DNA of 31,441 bases from Auxenochlorella pyrenoidosa (Eukaryota; Chlorophyta; Trebouxiophyceae; Chlorellales; Chlorellaceae), in contig KQ481983.1 of the NCBI GenBank assembly GCA_001430745.1, positions 2,942,875 to 2,974,315 on the forward strand, written 5' to 3'. This document shows, one piece after another, positions 1 to 10,169 of this stretch. A program made the position numbers and the translations under genes. The first letter of the stretch is position 1, and each line of letters opens with the position of its first letter. The notes beneath the pieces were generated by a model. That model was given only the letters and a program-made list of their open reading frames with translations. It searched no databases and was not told the DNA's origin.

Positions 1-2757
1 ATCAATCGCGATTTTGTAGAGGTGGATGACGTGGAGGCCAACATCCAGAGGCTGGTGGAGCAGTACAAGGCCAGCCGCATCGCGGCGCACGTGCAGGAGC
101 ACATCAAGGTGCGCGGAGCGGGGCCGGGCACGCCTGGTTCCGGCAGCGCCGGGAGTGTTGAGAGTTCTGTTGGCTGCCTCGGCCCACGCTGTGATAGAGC
201 AGGGTTTGGCAAGCCATGCAGCCCCACGCGTGTGCACGCCCCCTGCTCCGCAGGCGCTGGACGCGGCGCCCGGCCAGGTCTACTCGCACGGCGGCCAGCA
301 GCCGGGCTTTGCCTACCAAACCACTGTGCTCACCCACCGCACCTTCCTCAACAACCTGCGCAATGTGGGCGTCTTCTGGTGAGGCGGCCGCGGCGCAGGG
401 GATCCGCGCAGGCGCAGACTAGCGGCAGCAAGCTGCTAGAGCAGCGGCGGCAGGTGCGGCGGCAGCATGTGCAACAGCACCAGCGGCAGGCATGCATGTC
501 GGCGGCGCCTCTGCTTGCGCCCACCGCCGCTGCGGCACCCCGCCGCCCACCGCAGGATGCGGCTGGCCATGTATGTCATGCTCTGCCTGGGGGTGGCCTT
601 TGTCTACTTCCAGGTGGGCGGGGGCCACGCGGGCTGAACCGGGTCGCTCGGTGTTGCCATGTGCCTCAAGAGCAGCGGCTTCGTGCCCCTTGTCACGCAT
701 GCCGCTGTGCCGCAGTGTTGGTGAACAAGGGAGAGGCCGGCTTTTCCTTTTAGCCCCAGGGTCTGCCTCAGAGCAGGGTCTGGAAACAGCTGCTGTTGCG
801 CCAGCACAGACACCCAGCTCTCTGCTGCGGCTGCTCACTGCACCCTCCTGCCCCGCCGGCACCCCTGTGCCGCAGCTGGACGACGCCTGGAAGGATGTGT
901 ACAGCCGAGCCGCGCTGCTCTTCTTTGTGGTGGCCTTCCTCACCTTTATGTCCATCGCCGCGTTCCCTGCCTTCATCGAGGGTGAGAACGAGGGCCAGGG
1001 CAGGGCAGGGCAGGGCGCACGCTGTGTCCCTTAATAGGGTGCCTCGCAGAGCAATGCGTGCACGCCTCGACATGCCCGACACCCTCCCCGCCAGCGCCCC
1101 GACCGCCGCGCCTGCCCCCCCGCCGCCCCGCGGGCAGACATGAAGGTGTTTGTGCGCGAGCGGCTCAACGGCTACTACGGCGTGCTGACCTTCACCGTGG
1201 CCAACACCCTGGCCTCCCTGCCCTTCATCTTCCTCATCGCCGTGGTGCGCGGCGCCGCGGGGCGGGGCGCGGCAGGCGCATTGCAATGCAGACTTGACAG
1301 CCTGCTACACTCAGCAGGATGGGTGTGTCTGCTGCCCTTTTGCCGCGTATGCCGTGGCCGCCCGGGCTCCTCACATGGCAGCGCCCTCGCCCCGCCCAGG
1401 TCTCCACCGTGTGTGTCTACTTCATTGCCGGCCTGCGCGGCGGCGGCGAGGCGGTGTGGTACTTCATCCTCAACCTCTTCCTGGCCCTGGTCACCGTGGA
1501 GTCGCTGATGATGGTGGGGGGGGAGCGCAGGGGAGGGCAGGGAAGGTGGCACGGCGTGGCTCACGTTTCCCTGCTGCCTGTGGCACGTCCGTCTTCGCCT
1601 GCCTGCGGGCCAGCCTGGGCCCCTGGCCATCTTTCGTTACGAGGCCCTGTGCAAAGTGCAGGGCAGCCCCACATGCGTTGCTTGCACCATCTGCGTTCCC
1701 GACCGTGCTTGCCCTCCACCCTTCCGCCCCCTGCCCTGGCAGGCCATTGCCCCGCTGGTGCCGCATTATCTAATGGGAATTGCAGCAGGCGCCGGCGTCA
1801 TGGGCCTGTTCATGATTGTCTGCGGCTTCTTCCAGCCCCTGAACTCGATGCCCAAGGTAGGTCAAGGAGGGGCCGGCGCTGGGGCGGGTGTGGCCGGCTG
1901 AGGATGCTGCCTGAACTGAGTGGACAGCTTGGCACTGGTGTTGAGCCCGCGGCGAGCTTGTGCGTCTCGTCCACCGCCCTCAGCCCCCCCGGCCTCTGCC
2001 TGCAGCCCATCTTCCGCTACCCGCTGTCCTACATCTCCTACCACACCTTCTCCTTTACCGGCTTCATGCGGAACGAGTTCGAGGTGGGGACTGGAGGGCC
2101 CAGAGTGGACTGTTTATGATGCATGCGGTGCCGGTGCTGCAGAGCCAACCAATCCCGTCGGACAGCAGGATTGTACAAAGTATTCACGCCATGGTGCCTG
2201 CTGCTGCTGCTGGTCGCAGCAAGCTGAGGCGGCCCCTGGTCAGCCTGCATCGCTCCACGCACACCTGCCCAGCTCTGTTGACAGGGATGTGTGCTGCAAT
2301 TGCATGTGCAGGGCACGTCCGGCTGGGGCTGCCCGCCAACCGTGAACGGGACAGTGGACCCCAGCTGCAGCATGGACGGCCAGGCCATTTTGAACTATTA
2401 CGAGATCATGGACATCAACAAGGTGCGTGCAGGAGCAGGGGGACGGGGGGGCACGTCAAGCGCAAGCACGGATGGGGGGCGTGGAAGGCAAGGCAGCTGT
2501 AAGCGTTGCATGCATGAGGGGATGGGCTTGAGAGGGGCTCAGTTAGAGGGAGGGAAGGTGCGCTGGACCTGCTGCACTGCCCTACATGCCGAGACCTTCA
2601 GGCCACGCCCTCCACCACCTGGCGGGCTGCTCACGCGCTGCCAGCCCTCCCGCCCCTTGTGCAGTGGGTGTGCCTGGCCATCCTGGTGGGCATGGCGTTC
2701 TTCTACCGCACCCTCTTCTTCGGTGTGCTCAAGCTCAAGGAGTGGAAGAGCAAGTGA
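1..2757 (+). CDS. ABC transporter G family half-transporter, C-terminal membrane domain (5' partial)
   Basis: ATP-driven export of lipids or other hydrophobic compounds is the known role of ABCG half-transporters; the substrate cannot be read here. The window opens inside the gene, at the linker (INRDFVEVDDVEANI) that follows the nucleotide-binding domain in this family, so the ATPase half lies upstream. Proposed exons: 1-108, 254-378, 556-613, 876-981, 1138-1244, 1400-1513, 1743-1856, 2006-2083, 2312-2422, 2665-2757. They join in frame into 337 residues ending at TGA 2755. About six membrane segments are visible. The ABCG signature FVRERLNGYYG precedes the third, and GFFQPLNSMP follows the fifth. 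The loop before the last segment has two cysteines and an NGT glycosylation site, typical of the extracellular loop. The protein ends in a lysine-rich tail (KLKEWKSK). The family is certain; donors at 1514 and 379 were chosen by phase. Confidence 0.9.
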
Positions 2758-3310
2758 AGCGGGCACCTGGCATGCGAGCCCCAGCAGACGATTACAAGGC
2801 GGCTGGGAGGGCTGGTGCCAGCACCGTGCGGGCGGCAAGGGCGGCATAGCCTGGGTGGTCAGCAAGCCAGGTTGTCCGCGAAGGTGGCTCAGCACATCAC
2901 CTCACCTCCTTTGATGGCTGCTTATGCCACGAAACTACCCACTGTGTATGATTGCCTCCCTGGAACGCTTCCAGCATGGGCTCCTTACTGGGGGCGCCGG
3001 TGCAGTGCAGTGCTCGTGCCTGACGTTCTGAATACAGGGCAGCGCCTCTTCCGGCTGACCAGTCAGTAAGGATATGGATGCTTGATGTTTATCCGTCACC
3101 ACCTGGGTGTGGTCTGACAAGGAGGCCTTCCCATTGCACAGCGTTGGTACCTGCTGTGCTGCCGCAGCGGTGGGAGGCCCAGTTGTTCATCAGCTCTGAA
3201 CACCCACATTTGGCCGACTGCACCGCTCAGACACTTGTCTGTACAATTTCGCATCTCAAACTCTTGTTCACAGGCCCCCTCTGGTGGTGTTTCCCAGCCG
3301 CCCGATTCAC
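2758..3310. other. intergenic: ABCG 3' UTR and promoter of the M41-like gene
   Basis: This 553-base stretch lies between two genes in the same direction. It should hold the 3' UTR of the transporter and the promoter of the protease gene. I found no TGTAA signal, repeat, RNA gene or credible coding exon in it. Confidence 0.5.
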
Positions 3311-5597
3311 ATGGCCTGCCACGCCGTGCAGTGCGCCGCGCAAGCAGCCCGGCCTTGCCAACGATCGTTTGTGGGGGCAGCGGCGGGCCGCAGGGCGGCA
3401 GTTGTTCGGCGCCCACTTGCGCCCCGACTGGCAGCGGCGCAGGAGGGCAGCACTCCAGCGGCGACCACCGCTGCCTCTGCTGATGCCCTGTTCAAGGAGC
3501 TGGATGAAATCCTGGATGACTACCGCCGCGCTCCTGTCAGTGTGGTGAGTGACCGTGCTCATTTCAATGGCGCAACACGACAGCAGAAGCGGCGCTCTGC
3601 CTGTCCCTGCCGTCTCCCTCAGTCCACTTGACCAGCTCCCCGCCTGCCCATGGGCCGTGTCCACCTGTGCAGAAGCAGGAGGTGACTGCCGACGTGCTGA
3701 CCACAGTGCAGCGGCTGGCGGATGCGGGCGCCCTCAAGAAGTGGGGCGTTGCGCTGCCAGACCTGCCGGAGCGGCGCAGCGTGCTCCTCGGTGAGGGGCA
3801 GGCAGGACCAGGGGCTGCGGGCTGCAGATGCAGGCAACAGGATCGTGGTGCGGCAGCAGCACTTTTCTACCAGGCGATTGCCTCTGGCCCCTCTTTGCAG
3901 TATGCTCACTCGCGACCGCCGCTGCCACGCCCCGCAGGCGAGCTGCGCCTGGTGGGCGTCAGCCAGCCGGAGAAGATTGCGCAGATCTCCGTCCGCAACG
4001 ACGCCGCATTCCTGTGGAGCACGGTGGGCGTCACGTCAGTGATCGCGCTGGTGCTGGGCCAGCTGCCCGGCGACTGGGGCTTCTTCAGCGCCTACCTGGC
4101 GGGTGAGCGGGGCGGCGCGTGTGCCTCGGGGCGAGGCCATCACGTGCTCAGGGCTGAGCGCCAACCTTCATTCGAGGCCATGGCCGTCCATTCTCTGAGT
4201 CGTTCAGAGCTGCGTCCAGCCTGCAAGGCTCCCCGTCTCCTCTTCCTGCTGCTGCTGCGTCGCAGGCGGCATCTCTCTGGGCGTGCTGGCCATCGGCAGC
4301 ATTAACCCCGGCCTCCTGCAGTTCGCCATCGATCAGTTCAGGCAAGCCGGGGCAGCCGGCATCATGCCTGCCGCGAATCGCACCCCTTTGCGGTGAAGCA
4401 GCCTGTGGGGCCTCTGGGCCCGCCAGTTTCCTGGGCCGGGTGGCTCTCACTTGCCCCTCCTGCTGGGGTGCCTTGGGTGCCTGCCTCTGCCTGAGTACTC
4501 ATGCGTGCCTGCCTGCCCAACCGCCCTCCATGCGGCCCCACCCTCCGCGCCACCCCCCCCTGCAGCCAGGTGTTCCCCGACTACAAGGAGCGGGTGGTGC
4601 GCCACGAGGCCGCCCACTTCCTGACCGGCTACCTGCTGGTGCGCCTCTGAAAGCTGTCGGCCTTGGGCACCCACCCGCTGCTCCTCGCTGCTGCCTACCC
4701 GCCCGGCCCCGGACAGCACTGCGGCGCCAGCCAGGGCGCGTGTGTGGGTGTGCCTGAGGCATCGGCGCTGGCTTGCTGGCACAGCACCAGACACCCACCG
4801 CTCCCCTCACGGCTGTCTGCTCTCGCCCCCCCTCCGCGCAGGGCGTGCCTGTGGCCAACTACTCGTGCACGCTGGGCAAGGAGCACACCGACTTTGCCGA
4901 GGCCAAGCTGCAGAAGCGCCTGATCGAGGGCGTGCTGGAGCCGCAGCAGGTGGACCAGCTGTCGGTCATTGCCATGGCAGGTGGGCGCCGCACGCGCTGG
5001 CGCGCTGGCGCTGGGCATGTGCCGAGGCGGCAGGCCGGCGTGGGCCCCTGGCACGCACCGTGCCGCTTCTCGCAAACGCCCAGGCCCAAGCCCCGCGTCC
5101 GGGCTCGTCTCGTCACCAACATGCCTGTTGGCCTGCTGGCTGCCCCGTGCAGGCGCCACCTCCGAGGCCATGAAGTATGACGAAGTGATTGGGCAGAATG
5201 CCGACATGTTTGACCTGCAGGTGAGGCGGGGCAGAAGCAGGCCAGCTGGCAGGAGCAGCCCATGGCAGTATGTGCAGCATGCAGCGATGTAGGCCCGCAC
5301 GGCAGGCGGTGGGCAGAGCCGCCTGGTATGCATGCCTCAGGGGCCCGCGTGCCGCCTGCCACGCCCACCCCTTGAGGCCCCGGCCTGCCCTCGCCCACCT
5401 CCCCTCTGCAGCGCATTATGAGCCGCAGCTCTCCCAAGCTTAGCGATGCGGCCCAGCAGAACCAGACCCGGTGGGCTTGCTACCAGGCGGCCACGCTGCT
5501 GCGGCGGTACCCCGCCGAGTACGAGGCGCTGCAGAAGGCCATGGCCAGCGGGGCCAGCGTGGTGGACTGCATCCGCGCCATCGAGGCGGCGGCCTGA
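3311..5597 (+). CDS. plastid M41-like (FtsH-type) metalloprotease domain protein without AAA+ module
   Basis: This resembles the small plant chloroplast proteins that keep only a peptidase-M41-like domain, such as Arabidopsis VIR3 (At1g56180) and the At5g27290 'stress-regulated' protein. The ATG at 3311 is the first in frame and opens an Ala/Arg-rich, acid-poor leader that looks like a plastid transit peptide. Exons: 3311-3544, 3673-3790, 3938-4102, 4266-4341, 4566-4638, 4842-4980, 5153-5220, 5412-5597, giving 352 residues. Two hydrophobic segments (about FLWSTVGVTSVIALVLGQL and GISLGVLAIGSINPG) precede a zinc-binding HEAAH (residues 211-215, bases 4603-4617) followed by FLTGYLLGVPV. Part of the C-terminal helical domain matches the family (QTRWACYQAATLLRRYP). 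There is no Walker A or B motif. The intron at 4342-4565 needs a GC donor to keep the frame. Protease activity is inferred from the motif. Confidence 0.85.
4342..4565 (+). other. probable GC-AG intron in the M41-like gene
   Basis: The exon ends TTCAG and the intron opens GCAAGC. Only this junction joins IDQF to SQVFPDYK in frame (AG plus C gives Ser). The acceptor is CCCTGCAG at 4558-4565. GC donors with a strong flanking consensus are a known minor class of U2 introns. Confidence 0.7.
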
Positions 5598-5866
5598 GGC
5601 AGGCAGGCACCCCCTGGCAGCTGCTGACGCGTCGTCCAGCGGAGCTCCCAGTTTGTTAATCTTTGTTCTCTTCCCTCCATCAACATTTCATTTGTTTTTC
5701 TGCTCAGTTGTTCTGCAGAGCTGATTCCAAGATTGCACTGCTGGCTTGTACCAGGTTGTCTTACTCCTCTTTTTGTTGCCAGGAACCAGAATTTCCAAGC
5801 TGCAAGTTGCCCTCCGGCCAAGGCTGCAGTTTCCCACAGAAGCATTGCCAGGTCAAGCACAGACCG

Positions 5867-8800
5867 ATGGCTGTGCTGAGGCCGCTGCCCCTGCTGCGCA
5901 CCGAGATGCAGAGTCTGACGGGTGCAGGCTGTGTCGCAGACACCTTGGTGCCGCGCCCTGGTCTTTTGGAGGAGGAGAAGCCGGACGTGGGTGCTGCGCA
6001 AAGCAATGTTCAGCCGCGATTGACTCGGCCAATGAAAGAAGCGCCTGTCCAGGCGGAGCCGTCGGTGGCGCAGGCGGAGGTGCAGCCTCAGGATGCAGAG
6101 CCTGTCCCTCCACCCGCCAGGGAGGTCCAGGCCCAGGCAGCACCGCGCCAGTCGAGGGGCCTGCTCCTTGAATCGCCCGTCCTGATAATGTCTGGCCAGG
6201 TAGGAGCAGGGCAGAGGGTGCCGGAAGGGCGGAGACGCGCGGTCTTCAAGCAAAATGCCGGCCATTCTTCGCTGTCGCTCCCACTCCCGAGCCCCGCCCG
6301 CTTGGCCCCTTCCACCTCAGACTGTGGAGCCCTCTCCCTCCACCTCGCTGATGCCCTATCCGGTGCCGCTCTACCACTCAGCTGGGCGGGGCGGCGGGGC
6401 GCCGCCCGCAGGCGCTGCCGCCGCCAGCGAGCAGGAGGCGTCAGGGCAGCCGTTTGCCTATCCGTCTTGGGCCTATCCACGCAACTACATCGCACCCTCG
6501 CGCAACCGCCAGGTGTGGGGTTGTGAATGAGCTTGCAAGGTATCCAGGCTGCCAAACAGGCAGCTGCGCCGCTCGCGACCGCCCGGCTGCCGACTGCCCG
6601 CCTCGCCTCTTTGTGGTGCTCTTTGCAGGCCGCGGCCCGCGCTGTGGAGCGGGCGCAGCTGGTTGACCGGCCCGGGACTGTGCAGGTGAGATGACTTCAT
6701 TGGCGGCTGCAGGTTGCGTCCGCGCCTTCCCAATTATGCCCACCCAGCCGCCCTGGGGTCGACTGCTACCTGTCCTGCGCTCCTCTCAACAACCTCCTCC
6801 CGCCCCTTCCCTGCTCCTGCAGCCGCCGCCAGACAAGCCCCGTCGGGAGAGCATGGCCAACGATGATGGCTACAACTGGCGTAAGTATGGCGAAAAGCAA
6901 GTCAAGGGCAGCCCCTTCCCTCGCAGCTACTACAAGTGCAGCCACCCAGGGTGCCCCGCCAAGAAGATGATTGAGCGGGAGCCCAAAACGGGCCGCATTT
7001 CGCAGGCGGAGCTCAAGGTGTGCTGGTTGGCCCTGCCGCTGGGCAGCTCTGGGCAGAATTGACGAGCATGTGCTCGTCATTGCTGTGTGCTGGGTTGTGG
7101 GTGCTGCTCAAAGCGTTACAGCGCCTGTCTTCCGAGGCGTGAAAGCATTGGCCAATACTGCATGCCAGCTTGATGTATGGATTGAGCCATTGCTTCCCAA
7201 GCTTGCGCCCTGCATGTCTGTGACACGATGTGTTCCTGGCCGCACCCAGTGGGTCCTCTGCTTCCTGGCACTGCTGTGCAGAACGAGCACAACCACCCCA
7301 AGCCTGGCCAGGTCCGCGGCCAGGGTGGCCGATCGTCATATGGCGGCGGCGGTGCAGGGTTGTACCGCCACAGCAGCAGCAGGGCAGGAGCACAGCAGCA
7401 GCATGAGCAGCAGCACCACCATCAGCACCAGGCAGGAAACGAGCTGTTGTCGCACGACCTGCAGCAGGAAGATGCTGTGGCTGCACTGACGGCCATGAAG
7501 TACTCGCCTGTCGTGCCTGGCATGCTGGGGTCAGCGCCGCACGACACCCCCACCACGCTGCTGCCCATCCCAGCAAGCCTGCGTGCCTCGCTGGAGCCTG
7601 AGGACCCGCAGACCAACGGCTGGGCGGTGCCACACCGCCTGCACCGCAGCAGCAGCGGCGGCAGGGGCGCGGCAGCAGCAGAAGAGCGCGATGACTCGGA
7701 GCTGTCAGGTTGGCGCTGCTGCGCCGTGTGCGGCATCCGCCTCGATGGCAGCCTGCCGCTGGCTGTCTGGCACATGAAACAGCACTTGCAGGCCCAACGC
7801 GCCGCCGATGCCCTGAACGCCCACGTGCATCGCATGAGCCTCCGCGCCGCCCGCCCACTTGGTTTGTGTGCTTGGTGTTGCGGGGCCCCGAAAACCACTC
7901 CATTACCACTTGGCGCCGCTGTCCAGCCCGAGGCAGGTGGCTGGCCCTACCTTGCCGCCACCTGCCTGCTGCTCATGCTAGTCCTCACCCTGCCTGTCCT
8001 CCTGCCTCTCCTCCCTGCCTGCAGACGAGGCGTACGACAGCGAGTTGATGGACTCGGGCGTGGACGACGATGAGTGGCAGCCTGGGGAGGAGGACTTCCG
8101 CAGCGAGCCGCAGTCAACTGCCGATGCTGCGGCAGCAGCGGCGGCCGCTGTGGCAATGGTGGGGCGCCGCCGCGCACACCAGGACACCTCGGGGCTCATC
8201 ATGCTGGGCAAGCGCCGGCGCGGGCGGCAGCGGCAGGCTGACAGCGACGGCGAGGAGCTGTATGATCACGAGCTGTATGGTGACGATGACGAGGTCAAGG
8301 GTGAGCTGCACGGGGCGGGCCGCTGGGAGAGAGGAGCAGTGCTGTGGAGGTATTAAGGCACCTACACCCAACTTGTTGGGCCTGCTCGCACGCCTGCCTG
8401 GCATCTGCCTTTGCCCAGTCGCCCAGCCGGCCCGCCAGGCATGGCTTGAGTGGCCAGAAACCTGCTGGTCAAGCAAGGCAGTTCCAACCACCACGTTGCC
8501 TCCCCGTCTGCCTTCCATGATCTCCCTGCAGTGCTGCGCAACATGCATCACGGCTACACGCACCAGGCAGGGGATGAGGCCGAGGCGATGCCAGCGCCCA
8601 AGCGGCGTCAGCGGTCCTCCCCCACTGCTGGTGCGCTGGCCACTGCCGCGCAGCGCGGCCCCGAGGCAGGCGAGGGTGCAGGTGGCAATGGCGGCGGCGG
8701 CGGTGATGAGCGCAGCGTGGTGGAGCTGGAGACGGATGCGGATGGCATGGACGATGGCTACAGGTGGGCGCACGGCCTGCAGTGGTTGTCGTCTGTCATC

Positions 8801-9680
8801 CCGTCTGTGGCAGGTAGCGTGAGGGAGTTAGGCTTCACACATGTCGACGGCACAGAGTACCCACCACGTGCACTCATGCCCTCCTTTCAAAGCAAACGCC
8901 CTGCGTGGTCCCCTCCCTCCCTGCAGGTGGCGCAAGTATGGCCAGAAAATCGTCAAGGGCAACCCGCACCCGCGCAGCTACTACAAGTGCACCCACCCGG
9001 GCTGCAACGTGCGCAAGCAGGTGGAGCGCAGCGGGCGCAACTCGCGGATGCTGGTCACCACTTACGAGGGCACCCACTCCCATGACCCTCCGGCCACCAG
9101 CAGCGGGGTTCGCGCGGGCGGCCGCCGCGGCGGTGTCTTGGCGCGGCGGCCATCTGACGGTGAGCCCCACCGAGGCCGGGCTGTTTGGGTGTGTCTGGTG
9201 TGTCTGCTCCCATTTTATGCGGCCTCGCAGTGGGCCCTGCGGGTTGGAGGGTTCTACCATTGTCATGCTGTCTTGAGTTTGTGGCTCCCACCTCTATGCT
9301 TCTGCCCTCACGCATTTCCATGCAGTCTCAGCGCGGCCGCCTCTGCCTGATGCAGCGTCTGCCAAGCTGGTGCTGCCTGGCATGGAGCAGCTGCAGCAGA
9401 TTGGCGGCATGCCGCTGCTGCTGGCACAGCACGTGGGCGGCTTGCCAGCCCTGCCCATCCCGCTGCCATCCAACGGGGCGCTCAATGGCACGGCACGTGG
9501 CAACGCCAGCCTGCCGCCGAGCCTGCAGCTTGCTCTGGCCAACCTGCCAACGCTGCCGCAGCCAAGCGAGCCGCAGCCAAGCGCGCTTGCTGGCCTGTCT
9601 GCCGAAGCGGCCGCTGCCATAGCAGCCGCTGCAGCAGAAGCAATAGCAGCAGCGGGTGCGCCACCACTACCGGGCGATCA

Positions 9681-9721
<41 letters not shown>

Positions 9722-9885
9722 CGGTGGCAGATGTTGATACAGCAGTGATGGCGCCTGACACTGACAGCTCAGGGCTGGTGCAGCCGCTGCCAGCAGGAGC
9801 GATGGTTCTGCCCTTGCCAATGCCAGCGGCGCCGCCAGGCCTGCTGCCGCACCCACCCACTGGCGAAATAGCTGCTCAAGGATGA
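5867..9885 (+). CDS. group I WRKY transcription factor with two WRKY domains, a C2H2-like finger and a poly-Q tail
   Basis: Nuclear DNA-binding regulator; WRKY domains bind W-box DNA. Exons: 5867-6199, 6321-6512, 6629-6685, 6823-7017, 7282-7861, 8025-8300, 8532-8763, 8927-9159, 9326-9885, giving 885 residues. The first domain (about 208-272) reads WRKYGEK, then C-X4-C-X23-H-X-H. The second (about 620-680) reads WRKYGQK with the same zinc spacing and is the likely main DNA-binding domain. Between them are a His/Gln-rich stretch, a C2H2-like motif (C406, C409, H423, H427), an acidic segment, an alanine run and basic clusters ([14 protein letters not shown]) that could be nuclear signals. The tail is Pro/Ala/Leu-rich with 12 glutamines (about 820-831). 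The ATG at 5867 is the first in frame, though a 5' exon cannot be excluded. An alternative donor at 7709 has the same phase and would remove the finger. Confidence 0.9.
7717..7785 (+). other. C2H2-like zinc-finger motif inside the WRKY gene
   Basis: In the WRKY frame this segment encodes [11 protein letters not shown], then WHMKQH, giving C-X2-C-X13-H-X3-H. Classical C2H2 fingers have X12 between the second Cys and first His, so this is one residue long. It lies between the two WRKY domains. It is coding only if the donor at 7862, not the one at 7709, is used. Confidence 0.5.
9685..9720 (+). repeat. (CAG)12 microsatellite coding for poly-Gln in the WRKY tail
   Basis: Twelve uninterrupted CAG codons follow GAT CAG GAG. 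Such pure tracts change length readily, so this site is likely polymorphic between strains. Glutamine runs are common in activation domains. Confidence 0.95.
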
Positions 9886-10134
9886 GAGGGCCCTCTCATC
9901 TACAATGCGGTGTGCTATGTGTTTGTTTCTATGCACCCTCTCCTTGTACCCGGAACACAATTTTCCTGTGCTCAACCCAACCCAACAGCCTGCTCAATGA
10001 ATTCTATTCTCGACTCCTTCCTGCCCTTCTTGTTAGCTTCTGACTCTCGCCCGGGCTGCCTTTGCTGGAGCTGCCCAGGCCCGTGCGAGATCCTGGCAGC
10101 CTGAACCCTGATTCTGCCCTGCTTTTAGCTTGCT

Positions 10135-10144
10135 TGTAATGTAA
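10135..10144 (+). terminator. candidate poly(A) signal of the WRKY gene (double TGTAA)
   Basis: Two TGTAA pentamers sit back to back (10135-10139 and 10140-10144), about 250 bases after the WRKY stop. TGTAA is the usual poly(A) signal in chlorophyte algae. The site is only about 25 bases from the MED13 stop on the other strand, so the two 3' ends probably abut or overlap. Confidence 0.6.
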
Positions 10145-10169
10145 ACATTCAAGGTCGCGCCAGGGTGTC

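Noticed and set aside
5663..5866. Possible N-terminal extension of the WRKY protein
   Set aside because: The frame is open but has no ATG before 5867, and its composition (many Cys, Ser and Phe) does not match the rest of the gene.
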